From: Pseudomonadota bacterium
GTDB taxonomy: Bacteria; Pseudomonadota; Alphaproteobacteria; Rhizobiales; Beijerinckiaceae
Direction: 5' to 3'
DNA: 25,146 nt
Assembly (NCBI GenBank): GCA_028876585.1
Contig: JAGWRL010000031.1
Coordinates: 1-25,146 of the forward strand
The position numbers were made by a program, and so were the translations under genes. The notes beneath the pieces were generated by a model, which saw only the letters and a list, made by a program, of their open reading frames with translations, was not told the DNA's origin and ran no database searches. How positions within the stretch are numbered: the stretch's first letter is position 1; each line of letters begins with the position of its first letter. This document shows, piece by piece, positions 1 through 7,964 of this stretch.

Positions 1-475
1 CGGCACCCAGCTCAAGGCCAAGCAGAAGCTCAAGGGCTATTACGGCAATATTTCCGAGCGCCAGTTCCACAAGTACTATGTGGAAGCCTTGCGCATGAAG
101 GGTGACAGCTCCGCCAACCTGATCGGCCTGTTGGAGCGCCGGCTCGACGCGGTGGTCTATCGCGCCAAATTCGTGCCGACGGTGTTCGCCGCGCGCCAGT
201 TCGTCAACCACGGCCACGTGCAGATCAACGGCCGCCGCGTCAACATCGCCTCGTATCAGGTGAAGGTCGGCGACGTCGTGACGATCAAGGAATCCTCGCG
301 CCAGCTCGCCATCGTGATCGAAGCCGCCGCTCTGGCCGAGCGCGACACGCCCGATTACCTCGAAGTCGATCACGGCCACGGCACGGCCAAGATGACCCGC
401 ATCCCCGGCCTGTCCGAGGTGCCGTATCCCACCCACATGGAGCCGAACCAGGTGATCGAGTTCTACTCGCGCTGA
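1..475 (+). CDS. rpsD: 30S ribosomal protein S4 (5' end outside window)
   Basis: This is the C-terminal part of ribosomal protein S4, a primary 16S rRNA-binding protein that nucleates assembly of the small subunit. The frame is open from base 2 and ends with TGA at 473-475, so about 157 codons are present and roughly the first quarter is missing. Family hallmarks visible are the stretch [14 protein letters not shown] near the start, the S4 RNA-binding domain with [15 protein letters not shown], the turn [15 protein letters not shown], and the conserved C-terminal end [10 protein letters not shown] good intrinsic terminator follows immediately, so this is the last gene of its transcript. Identification is secure. 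Confidence 0.97.
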   Translation, partial: GTQLKAKQKLKGYYGNISERQFHKYYVEALRMKGDSSANLIGLLERRLDAVVYRAKFVPTVFAARQFVNHGHVQINGRRVNIASYQVKVGDVVTIKESSRQLAIVIEAAALAERDTPDYLEVDHGHGTAKMTRIPGLSEVPYPTHMEPNQVIEFYSR

Positions 476-496
476 GGTTCTTGCATTCCCGACGAG

Positions 497-523
497 AAAG
501 GCGGCCGAGAGGCCGCTTTTTTT
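497..523 (+). terminator. Rho-independent terminator of rpsD
   Basis: A six-base GCGGCC stem (501-506) with a GAGA loop pairs with GGCCGC (511-516) and is followed by seven T residues (517-523). An A-tract precedes the left arm, so it may also act weakly for transcripts arriving from dnaN on the other strand. It lies 25 bases past the rpsD stop. Confidence 0.88.
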
Positions 524-546
524 GTGGGGGACGCCCCTCACGCTTT

Positions 547-572
547 CCCTCTCCCCGCAAGCGGGGAGAGGG
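547..572. repeat. 12-bp perfect palindrome (REP-like hairpin)
   Basis: A perfect 12-base stem (547-558 pairing with 561-572) closes on a two-base AA loop; the left arm reads CCCTCTCCCCGC. No T-run follows on either strand, so it is not a canonical terminator. It sits between the convergent 3' ends of rpsD and dnaN, a usual place for REP-type dispersed palindromes in alphaproteobacteria. Assignment to a repeat family is inference. Confidence 0.6.
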
Positions 573-592
573 GACGGCAGGCGGCGCCGCCC

Positions 593-1711
593 TCACACCC
601 TCAACGGCATCAGCACATAGAGCGCCTGGGCGCCGTCGCGGTCCATGATGATGGTGGGCGAGCCGGGGTCGGAGAGCTTCATCAGCGCGGTGTCGCCGGA
701 AAGCTGCTGCGCGATCTCCAGCAGGTAGCGCGAGTTGAAGCCGATATCCATCGGCGCGGCGTCGTAATCGACCTCGATCTCCTCGCTGGCCGAGCCGGAA
801 TCGGGGTTGTTGACCGACAATGTCATGCGGTTGTCGGCGATCGACAGTTTTATCGCCCGCCCACGGTCCGACGAGATGGTCGAGACCCGGTCGACGGCGC
901 GCTGGAACTGCTCCTTGTCGACCACCAGCCGCTTGTCGTTGTTGAGCGGAATGACCCTGTTGTAATCGGGGAAGGTGCCGTCGATCAGTTTCGTCGTCAG
1001 CGTCACCTCGCCGAAGCGGAAGCGCGCCTTGACCTGGCTGATCTCGATGGTGACGTCGCGCGAAAGGTCTTCGAGCAGCTTCAGAATCTCGCCGACCGCC
1101 TTGCGCGGCGCGATCACGCCCGGCATCCCGGCGGAGCCGGCGGGGGCGGGCACCTCGATGCGGGCGAGCCGGTGGCCATCGGTCGCCACCGCGCGCAAAA
1201 CCGTCGCGCCGTTCGATTCCGCGGTGTGGAAATAGATGCCGTTGAGGTAGTAGCGCGTCTCCTCGGTCGAGATGGCGAATTGCGCGTTGTCGATCAGCCG
1301 GCGCAGTTCGACGGCGGGCAGGTCGAACTTGTGGGCGAATTCGCCGGTGGTCAGATCAGGGAAATCGCTCGCCGGCAGGCATTGCAGGTGGAAGCGCGAG
1401 CGGCCCGAGCGCAGCAGCAACTGCCCCGTGTCGGAGGCGATCTCCAGGCTCACCTGCGCGCCCTCGGGCAGTTTGCGCACGATGTCGTGGAAGATATGGG
1501 CCGAGACGGTGGTCGCGCCCGCGACGGCGACATCGGCGGGCGCGACTTCGGTCGCCTCCAGGTCGAGGTCGGTCGCCTTCAGTTCGAGCTGGCCGTCGCG
1601 CGCCTCGATCAGCACGTTGGAGAGGATCGGAATCGTGTTGCGCCGCTCGACGATGCGGTGAATGTGGCTGAGCGCCTTCAGCAGAGCGGTGCGCTCGATG
1701 GTGACTTTCAT
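593..1711 (-). CDS. dnaN: DNA polymerase III subunit beta (sliding clamp)
   Basis: This is the ring-shaped processivity clamp that tethers DNA polymerase III and other repair and replication factors to DNA. The protein is 372 residues, the normal length, and starts MKVTIERTALLKALSHI as beta clamps do. It shows the three-domain pattern with VVERRNTIPILSN-type text near residue 20, the central ATDGHRLA motif, and the C-terminal end YVLMPLRV, which belongs to the hydrophobic pocket that binds clamp-binding peptides. The frame extends about 41 codons further upstream, but that extension has no clamp similarity, so ATG at 1711 is chosen. The gene converges on rpsD and is divergent from the penicillin-binding protein gene. 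Neither dnaA nor recF is adjacent. Confidence 0.96.
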   Translation of the reverse strand: MKVTIERTALLKALSHIHRIVERRNTIPILSNVLIEARDGQLELKATDLDLEATEVAPADVAVAGATTVSAHIFHDIVRKLPEGAQVSLEIASDTGQLLLRSGRSRFHLQCLPASDFPDLTTGEFAHKFDLPAVELRRLIDNAQFAISTEETRYYLNGIYFHTAESNGATVLRAVATDGHRLARIEVPAPAGSAGMPGVIAPRKAVGEILKLLEDLSRDVTIEISQVKARFRFGEVTLTTKLIDGTFPDYNRVIPLNNDKRLVVDKEQFQRAVDRVSTISSDRGRAIKLSIADNRMTLSVNNPDSGSASEEIEVDYDAAPMDIGFNSRYLLEIAQQLSGDTALMKLSDPGSPTIIMDRDGAQALYVLMPLRV

Positions 1712-1966
1712 CTCAGGTTCCCAAAAGCTCGCCGCGCCGCGCGGAATGCGCGTTTTCCCATATCCGATCGGGAGGCGCGGCGCCGGCGGCGAAAAAAGGA
1801 GCCGGAATTTGCCTGTTCGTCCGCCCGCGCGCAAGGGCGAAGGCGCTGATTTTAGCGATTTGCCAAACCGGCGCGCCGATGCGCGCGAGCCTTTACGGCG
1901 CCTTAATACGGCCGGCTTAATCCTGGATGCGGCCGCGAGAAAACCGGGCTCCGCGGGAATAAGGGC

Positions 1967-4132
1967 ATGTTCGGATCAGGCGGCAAACGAGGCGGGCGGC
2001 GGATCGAGCCGCGCTTCGACGATGCGCCCGACGGCGCGGAACCCGATTTGCGCGCCGACCCCGCCGACCGGCCGCGGACGCGGCGCAAGGCCGAGAAGAA
2101 GCGTCCGCGCAAGCGCCGCCGCTCGTTCCTGGGCTCGCTGGTCTATTGGACGTTCGTGCTCGGCGTCTGGGGTTTTGTCGGCCTGGGCGGCCTGTTCGCC
2201 TATTACGCCAGCCAGTTGCCGCCGATCGACGAACTGGCGGTGCCCAAGCGGCCGCCCGACATCCAGATCCTCGGCGTCGACGGCGGCGTGCTCGCCGATC
2301 GCGGCGACACCGGCGGCGCGGCGGTCCGGCTCGGCGACCTGCCGTCCTATCTCCCCAAGGCGTTCGTCGCCATCGAGGACCGGCGCTTCTATTACCATTT
2401 CGGCGTCGACCCGATCGGCATCGTGCGCGCCGTGATCAGCGACGTCGCGGGTTCGGGCGGGATGCAGGGCGGCTCGACGCTGACGCAGCAGCTCGCCAAG
2501 AACCTGTTCCTGACCCAGGAGCGCACGATCAGCCGCAAATTCCAGGAGGCGATCCTGGCTGTGTGGCTCGAGCGCAAATATTCGAAGGACCAGATCCTCG
2601 AACTCTATCTCAACCGCGTCTATTTCGGCTCCGGCGCCTATGGCGTCGAGGCGGCGGCGCGCAAATATTTCGGCCATGACGCCAAGGACGTGACGCTGTC
2701 GGAGGCGGCGCTCCTGGCCGGGCTGATGAAATCGCCCAGCAAGCTCGCGCCCAACCGCAACCTGAAAGGCGCCAACGAGCGCGCGGCGCAGGTCATCACC
2801 GCGATGGTCGAGCAGGGCTATGTCACGCAGGCGATGGCGAAAGTGGCGCTCGGCGGGCCGGCGCAGGTCGCCAACACCAGGGGGGCCGGTTCGATCAATT
2901 ACGCCGCCGATTACGTGATGGACGCGCTCGACGACACCGTCGGCGCGATCGACGAGGACATCGTGGTGATGACGACGATCGATCCCGCGCTCCAGGCTTC
3001 GGCCGAGCGGGCGTTGACGGGCGAACTCGACGCCAAGGGGGCCAAATACAATGTCGGCCAGGGCGCGCTGGTGGCGCTCGACCCCGACGGCGGCGTCAAG
3101 GCGCTGGTCGGCGGGCGCAATTACGCGGAGAGCCAGTTCAACCGCGCCATCGCCGCCAAGCGCCAGCCGGGCTCGTCGTTCAAGCCGTTCGTCTATCTCG
3201 CCGCGCTGGAGAAGGGCGACCGGCCGGACGACATCCGCCAGGATGCGCCGATCAACGTCAAGGGCTGGTCGCCGGAGAATTACAGCCGCCAATATTTCGG
3301 CCCTGTCTCCCTGACCAAGGCGCTGGCCATGTCGCTCAACACCGTGGCGGTGCGGCTCTGCCTCGAAGTCGGCCCCAAGGCGGTGGTGCGGGTGGCGCAC
3401 CGGCTCGGCATCCTGTCCGATCTCAGCGCCAACGCCTCGATCGCGCTCGGCACCTCCGAGACGACGCCGCTGGAGATGGCCTCGGCCTACGCCGCCTTCG
3501 CCAATGGCGGCATCGGCGTGCGCCCCTATGTCATCATGACGGTGCGCACCGCCAACGGCCGGTTGCTGTACCGCCGCCACCCCTACAATTACGGCCGCGT
3601 GATCGAGCCGCGTTACGTCGCGATGATGAACGCGATGATGCAGGAGACCCTGACCATCGGCACGGCGCACAAGGCCGATCTGCCGGGCTGGCAGGCGGCG
3701 GGCAAGACCGGCACCAGCCAGGATTTCCGCGACGCCTGGTTCCTCGGCTTCACCTCGCATCTCATCGCCGCCGTCTGGCTCGGCAACGACGACGGCGCAC
3801 CGACGAAAAAGGTCTCGGGCGGCAATCTGCCGGTGGAGATCTGGAGCCGCTTCATGCGCGAGGCGCATCAGGGCGTGCCGCCGGCGGGACTGCCGCTCGG
3901 CGATTGGCGCAGCCTCGACGCCGGCGAACCGCAGCCGCAGGCCGCGCCGGCGTCCGCCAGCGCCGGCGCGCCGATGGCGATCAACAAGATCGGCGAAGCG
4001 GTCGCCAACACGCCGGCGCCGACGCGGCGGGGCGCGAAAGCGGAAGCCGCGCCGATTCCCCCGGCGCCGATCGGCGCCAGTCCGCCCAGACACGACAAGA
4101 ATTTGCTGGAGAAGCTGCTCGGCCAGCTCTGA
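1967..4132 (+). CDS. Class A penicillin-binding protein (transglycosylase/transpeptidase)
   Basis: A bifunctional peptidoglycan synthase that polymerises lipid II glycan strands and cross-links stem peptides in the periplasm. The cytoplasmic tail (about residues 1-53) is very basic and is followed by one membrane anchor (about 54-80). The GT51 domain carries EDRRFYYHFGVD with the catalytic Glu137, then GGSTLTQQLAKN, a KFQEAILAVWLERKYS segment and ELYLNRVYFG. The transpeptidase domain has SSFK (Ser403 nucleophile), SLN (456-458) and KTGT (580-583). The tail is Pro/Ala-rich and low complexity. At 721 residues it is shorter than the usual alphaproteobacterial MrcA and seems to lack its extra periplasmic insertion, so a PBP1b/1c-type paralog is possible and no symbol is given. 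A GGGA eight bases before ATG is a modest ribosome binding site. Confidence 0.93.
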   Translation: MFGSGGKRGGRRIEPRFDDAPDGAEPDLRADPADRPRTRRKAEKKRPRKRRRSFLGSLVYWTFVLGVWGFVGLGGLFAYYASQLPPIDELAVPKRPPDIQILGVDGGVLADRGDTGGAAVRLGDLPSYLPKAFVAIEDRRFYYHFGVDPIGIVRAVISDVAGSGGMQGGSTLTQQLAKNLFLTQERTISRKFQEAILAVWLERKYSKDQILELYLNRVYFGSGAYGVEAAARKYFGHDAKDVTLSEAALLAGLMKSPSKLAPNRNLKGANERAAQVITAMVEQGYVTQAMAKVALGGPAQVANTRGAGSINYAADYVMDALDDTVGAIDEDIVVMTTIDPALQASAERALTGELDAKGAKYNVGQGALVALDPDGGVKALVGGRNYAESQFNRAIAAKRQPGSSFKPFVYLAALEKGDRPDDIRQDAPINVKGWSPENYSRQYFGPVSLTKALAMSLNTVAVRLCLEVGPKAVVRVAHRLGILSDLSANASIALGTSETTPLEMASAYAAFANGGIGVRPYVIMTVRTANGRLLYRRHPYNYGRVIEPRYVAMMNAMMQETLTIGTAHKADLPGWQAAGKTGTSQDFRDAWFLGFTSHLIAAVWLGNDDGAPTKKVSGGNLPVEIWSRFMREAHQGVPPAGLPLGDWRSLDAGEPQPQAAPASASAGAPMAINKIGEAVANTPAPTRRGAKAEAAPIPPAPIGASPPRHDKNLLEKLLGQL

Positions 4133-4152
4133 GAAAACCACCAACGGGGATC

Positions 4153-4158
4153 AGGAGG
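4153..4158 (+). promoter_or_regulatory. Strong ribosome binding site AGGAGG
   Basis: A perfect AGGAGG lies five bases before the ATG at 4164 and fixes the start of the small reductase-like gene. It is the strongest Shine-Dalgarno sequence noted in the window. Confidence 0.8.
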
Positions 4159-4163
4159 CCGCC

Positions 4164-4730
4164 ATGAACAAGAGGCCAATCGGGATTCACGGCTACGCCA
4201 TCGTATCCGACGACGACCGGATCGCCGGCGCGGACGGGCTGATCCCGCCGAGCCTGCGCAACGAACGGGACTGGGAGCTATATCAGGCCGCGCTCGCCCG
4301 CAGCGATCTCGTCGTGTTCGCCCGCGTCAGCCACGACAACGAACCCAACACGCGCGGCGACCCGCGCCTCGTCGTCTCCCACTCCGCGCGCGGGTTGGAG
4401 CGCCGCGCCGACGCCTGGTGGTGGAACCCGGCGCAGGTCGATTGGGCCGAGGTCGCCGCGCGCCTTCTGCCCGACGGCGGCGAGGTCGCGGCGCCGGGCG
4501 GGCAGGGCGTGTTCGATCTGTTCCTCAAGCTCGGCTACGACAGGTTTCATCTGGCGCGAGCGCGCGGCGTGCGCCTGCCCGGCGGGCGGGCGATCTTCTC
4601 CGAATGCGACGACGCGGTTTCCGCCGAAGCCGTGTTGACCAAATACGGGCTGCGCCTCGCCGAGCGGATCGAGCTCGACGCGGCGCAGCAGGTTGAGATG
4701 AATATCTGGCGCCGGGCCAGGATGGGTTAG
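4164..4730 (+). CDS. DHFR/RibD C-terminal-like reductase family protein
   Basis: A 188-residue protein with the layout of the dihydrofolate reductase / RibD C-terminal fold. It opens with a GYAIVSDDDRIAGADG strand-and-turn similar to the usual 'SxDGxIAG'. Then come LARSDLVVFARVSH where family members carry the NADPH-contacting 'aDaxlxGRxT', PRLVVSHSARG like the 'rxVvSr' strand, GGQGVFDLFLKLGYDRFHL like 'GGxxlxxxll...vDExxl', and LPGGRAIF like 'lpGgGxxLF'. An NAD(P)H-dependent reductase is therefore likely, but the substrate cannot be told. The classical dihydrofolate-binding residues are not evident, so it should not be called folA. It lies 31 bases behind the penicillin-binding protein gene and may share its transcript. 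The REP-like repeat follows it. Confidence 0.55.
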   Translation: MNKRPIGIHGYAIVSDDDRIAGADGLIPPSLRNERDWELYQAALARSDLVVFARVSHDNEPNTRGDPRLVVSHSARGLERRADAWWWNPAQVDWAEVAARLLPDGGEVAAPGGQGVFDLFLKLGYDRFHLARARGVRLPGGRAIFSECDDAVSAEAVLTKYGLRLAERIELDAAQQVEMNIWRRARMG

Positions 4731-4762
4731 GGCGCCTACCGATCAAGTTGAAGCGCCGCCTC

Positions 4763-4839
4763 GTCATCCCCGCGAAAGCGGGGATCCAGGGGCCGGGGCG
4801 CGTCGTGTCCCGCTGGATTCCCGCTTTCGCGGGAATGAC
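4763..4839. repeat. Paired inverted REP-like element (BIME-like)
   Basis: Two 27-base units in opposite orientation (4763-4789 and 4813-4839) are separated by 23 bases. The units are near-identical inverted copies, and each is itself a hairpin: the left has ATCCCCGC/GCGGGGAT around a GAAA loop, the right has ATTCCCGC/GCGGGAAT around TTTC. This consensus is a familiar dispersed repeat of proteobacterial genomes. It sits between convergent genes, so it could also act as a transcript-stabilising or terminating structure for both. Confidence 0.8.
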
Positions 4840-4869
4840 AGAAGCCGATCCCATCCGAGCGGAAATCGC

Positions 4870-5439
4870 TTAGCCCGGCAGCAGCACGGCGTTGATGACG
4901 TGGATCACGCCGTTGGATTGCATCACGTCGGGGATCGTCACCATCGCGGTGTCGCCCTTGGCGTCGGTCACGGCGATGCCACCGCCCATCTTCGAGAACG
5001 ACAGCGCGCCGCCCTGCACCGTATTGACGGTGTAATGGCCGCCCATCTCGTCGATCTTCTTGGACAAATCCTCCGCCGTGATGCGGCCGGGGATGACGTG
5101 ATAGGTCAGCACGGCAGTCAGCTTGTCCTTGTTGGCGGGCTCCAGCAGGGTCTTGACCGTGCCCGCCGGCAATTTGGCGAAAGCCGCGTTGGTCGGCGCG
5201 AACACCGTGAACGGCCCGGCGCTTTCGAGCGTCGGGACGAGGCCCGCCGCCTTCACCGCCGCGACGAGCGTGGTGTGATCCTTGGAATGCACCGCGTTCT
5301 GCACGATGTTCTTGCTGGGATACATCGGCGCGCCGCCGACCATTTTCGTCATCGCGGCGTAGGCGACCCCGGCGCCGAGCGGCGCGGCCAAGGCGACGCC
5401 GGCGATCAGCAAAGCGGCGCGGAAATTGAATTTGCTCAT
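4870..5439 (-). CDS. Exported fasciclin (FAS1) domain protein
   Basis: A 189-residue protein with a clear Sec signal peptide (MSKFNFR, hydrophobic run to about residue 25, AYA cleavage motif near 26-28) and a single FAS1 domain. The FAS1 signatures are GPFTVFAPTNAAFAKLP (H1 box), the central LTYHVIPGRITAEDL, and the C-terminal NGVIHVINAVLLPG (H2 box). Bacterial single-domain FAS1 proteins are secreted or periplasmic adhesion or surface proteins with poorly defined roles. AGAAGG lies five bases before ATG and supports the start. It appears monocistronic, convergent with the reductase-like gene and divergent from the acylase gene. Confidence 0.92.
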   Translation of the reverse strand: MSKFNFRAALLIAGVALAAPLGAGVAYAAMTKMVGGAPMYPSKNIVQNAVHSKDHTTLVAAVKAAGLVPTLESAGPFTVFAPTNAAFAKLPAGTVKTLLEPANKDKLTAVLTYHVIPGRITAEDLSKKIDEMGGHYTVNTVQGGALSFSKMGGGIAVTDAKGDTAMVTIPDVMQSNGVIHVINAVLLPG

Positions 5440-5566
5440 GAGACCTTCTCCCTGAACCCTCTCGGGCGACAGGGGAGTTACGGGGCCGAATCCGCTGAGT
5501 TTCCGCGCGGCGTTGACGTTTTCGTGATCGCGCGCGCAAATGCGCTATGGTAGCGGCTGGGGTTGC

Positions 5567-5573
5567 AGGGGGG
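5567..5573 (+). promoter_or_regulatory. Ribosome binding site deciding the acylase start
   Basis: AGGGGGG ends four bases before ATG at 5578. The alternative TTG at 5563 lies upstream of this site and cannot use it, so the shorter protein is preferred. Confidence 0.6.
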
Positions 5574-5577
5574 CGGC

Positions 5578-7953
5578 ATGGCGCGCAGGATCATCGGCAT
5601 CGCGCTGCGGCTGGCGCTGGTTGGCGTCGTGTTCGCGATTGGCTTCGTCGGCTGGTTGTTCTTCCGCGCCATGCCGGCTCACGCGGGCCGCGAAATCCTG
5701 CCGGGATTGGCGGGCGAGGTGCGGGTGTGGAGCGACGCCTACGCCGTGCCGCATATTTTCGCCGCCGATCCGGATTCGGCCGCGCGCGCGCTCGGCTGGC
5801 TGCACGCCAGCGAACGGTTGTTCCAGATGGAGACGCAGCGGCGCGCCGGCGAGGGGCGGCTGGCGGAGATGCTCGGCGGCGATCTGGTGCGGGTCGATCG
5901 CTTCATCCGCACGCTCGGCATTCCCCGGCTGGCGCAATCAAGCTACGCGGCGCTGAGCGGGGAGGCCCGGTCGCGGCTCAACGCCTATGCCGAGGGCGTC
6001 AACGCCTGGCTCGACGCGCATCAGGGCCGGCTGCCGCCGGAATTCCTGGTGGTCGGCGATGCGCCGGAACATTGGACGCCGGTGGATTCGCTGGTGATCG
6101 GCAAGCTGCTCGGCCTGCAACTCAGCCACAATTACAAGGTCGAGCTGATGCGCGCGCGCGTGGCTGCCAAGCTCGGCGCGGAGAAGGCCGGCTGGGTGTT
6201 TCCCGATCAGACGCTGAATTCGCCGATCACGACCGCGCCGGAATCGCATCCCGATCATTCCGCGCTCGATCCTTATGAGGAACTCGGCCGCTGGTCGCCG
6301 TTCGCGCATGGCGCCTCCAACGAATGGGCGGTGGCGGGCGCGCGCACGACGACCGGCAAGCCCATTCTCGCCAATGATCCGCACCTCGATCTGGGCGCGC
6401 CGATCCTGTGGTATCTCGCGCGCATCGTCACGCCGCAGGGCTCGGTGAAAGGGGTGACGATTCCCGGCACGCCGGTGGTGCTGCTCGGCCAGAACGACCA
6501 CATCGCCTGGGGTTTCACCACCGCGCTGACCGACACGCAGGATCTGTTCGTCGAGACGCTCGATCCCGCAGATTCCAACCAATATATGACGCCGGAGGGC
6601 GCCAAGCCGTTCGTGACCCGGCAGGAGATCATCCACGTCAAGAACGCGCCCGACGTGACCTTGACCGTGCGCGCGACGCGGCATGGGCCGGTGATGTCCG
6701 ACATCGATTCCGAGATGCGCGACTTCGTCGGGCCGGGCAAGGCGATGGCGCTCGCCTTCACCGGCCTTGGCGACAACGACACCACGCTCGACGCCGTCGT
6801 CAAACTCGACGCGGCGAAGAACTGGGACGAGTTCCTGGCCGCGATGCGGCTGTTTCAGACGCCGACGCAAAACATCGCCTACGCCGACGTCGACGGCAAT
6901 ATCGGCTATTTCAGCCCCGGCCTGGTGCCGATCCGCAAATCCGGCGACGGCCTGACGCCGGCCGACGGCGCCTCCGGCCAGTTTGACTGGACCGGCTTTG
7001 TCCCGTTCGAGCGGCAGCCGCAGGCGTTCAATCCGGCCGCCGGATTTCTGTTCAACGCCAACAACGCCGTGACGCCGGTCGCCGACGAGGCGACGTTCGG
7101 GCGCGATTGGGAGGAGCCGTGGCGCGCGCGGCGCATCCAGCAATGGCTCGACCGGCCGGAAAAGCACGATCTCGATGTGTCCGCCGCGATGCAGATGGAC
7201 CATCTGTCGCTGGCGATGCTGGCGCTGAAGCCGCTGATGGCGACAATCAAGCCGGGCGACGAGCGGGCGCGGCAAGCGCTGGCGCTGGTCGTCGGCTGGG
7301 ATGGCGTGACGCACGCCGCGAGGCCTGAGCCGCTGATCGCCGAGACCTTCCTCTATGAACTGCACAAGGCGTTGCTGACGGACAGGACCGGCGTCGATCT
7401 CGACACCGAGCTTGGCCCACTCGTCGCCGCCGCGACGATGTCGCTGGTCAGGGACCACCCCGAGATGTGTTCGACGCCCGCGCAAGCCGACCCCGATTGC
7501 GCCAAAACGCTGACCGGCGCGCTCGACCGCGCGCTCGCCCATATCGTCGCCCAACAAAGCGCCGACATGAGCAAATGGAGCTGGGGCGCCGAGCAGGTGG
7601 CGATCGTGACGCACAAGGTCTACAGCCATATTCCCGGCCTCGATTGGCTCAGTGATCTCTCGTTTCCCTCCGGCGGCGATTTCTATTCGCTCGATCGCGG
7701 CGGCGGCTTCGATACGCCCAAGGACGAACCGCTCGCGCGCACGCAGGCCGGCGGTTATCGCGGATTGTTCGATCTCGCCGATCCCGCCCGCTCGCGCTTC
7801 GTCATCGCCACCGGTCAGTCCGGCCACATCTTCTCGCGCCATTATCGCGATCTGATGCCGCTGTGGCGCTCCGGCCGCGCCATTACGCTTGGCGGCGGCG
7901 AGGACGAACTGAAAGCGCATGGCGCGAACCTGACGACCTTCACCGCCAAATAA
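5578..7953 (+). CDS. Penicillin acylase family Ntn-hydrolase, membrane-anchored
   Basis: A 791-residue member of the penicillin acylase / acyl-homoserine lactone acylase family, enzymes that hydrolyse amide bonds after self-cleavage into alpha and beta chains. An N-terminal hydrophobic segment (about 6-30) could be a membrane anchor or uncleaved signal. The alpha chain contains VWSDAYAVPHIFA and RALGWLHASERLFQME, both typical of the family. The beta-chain start is GASNEWAV, whose Ser (about residue 247) should be the nucleophile, followed by KPILANDPHLDLGAP. Further signatures are GQNDHIAWGFT and the later NIAYADVDGNIGYF. The C-terminal part carries GGDFYSLDRGG and a typical end. Beta-lactam, acyl-homoserine lactone or other N-acyl substrates cannot be distinguished. 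The next gene starts 11 bases downstream, so the two are probably co-transcribed. Confidence 0.92.
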   Translation: MARRIIGIALRLALVGVVFAIGFVGWLFFRAMPAHAGREILPGLAGEVRVWSDAYAVPHIFAADPDSAARALGWLHASERLFQMETQRRAGEGRLAEMLGGDLVRVDRFIRTLGIPRLAQSSYAALSGEARSRLNAYAEGVNAWLDAHQGRLPPEFLVVGDAPEHWTPVDSLVIGKLLGLQLSHNYKVELMRARVAAKLGAEKAGWVFPDQTLNSPITTAPESHPDHSALDPYEELGRWSPFAHGASNEWAVAGARTTTGKPILANDPHLDLGAPILWYLARIVTPQGSVKGVTIPGTPVVLLGQNDHIAWGFTTALTDTQDLFVETLDPADSNQYMTPEGAKPFVTRQEIIHVKNAPDVTLTVRATRHGPVMSDIDSEMRDFVGPGKAMALAFTGLGDNDTTLDAVVKLDAAKNWDEFLAAMRLFQTPTQNIAYADVDGNIGYFSPGLVPIRKSGDGLTPADGASGQFDWTGFVPFERQPQAFNPAAGFLFNANNAVTPVADEATFGRDWEEPWRARRIQQWLDRPEKHDLDVSAAMQMDHLSLAMLALKPLMATIKPGDERARQALALVVGWDGVTHAARPEPLIAETFLYELHKALLTDRTGVDLDTELGPLVAAATMSLVRDHPEMCSTPAQADPDCAKTLTGALDRALAHIVAQQSADMSKWSWGAEQVAIVTHKVYSHIPGLDWLSDLSFPSGGDFYSLDRGGGFDTPKDEPLARTQAGGYRGLFDLADPARSRFVIATGQSGHIFSRHYRDLMPLWRSGRAITLGGGEDELKAHGANLTTFTAK

Positions 7954-7964
7954 GATGAGATGAG

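Noticed and set aside
524..1849. Long plus-strand open frame of 441 codons opposite dnaN
   Set aside because: It is antisense to a certain gene, has no recognisable protein features, and is rich in Arg, Ala, Asp and Val as expected for a GC-rich shadow frame.
1976..4144. Minus-strand open frame of 722 codons opposite the penicillin-binding protein gene
   Set aside because: Its composition is dominated by Arg, Asp, His and Val, typical of an antisense frame in high-GC DNA; the plus strand carries all the family motifs.
4740..4860. CRISPR-like repeats
   Set aside because: There are only two units and they are inverted palindromes, not direct repeats with spacers; this is a REP-type element.
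5938..7920. Minus-strand open frame of 660 codons opposite the acylase gene
   Set aside because: Antisense shadow with no motif; the acylase on the plus strand is unambiguous.
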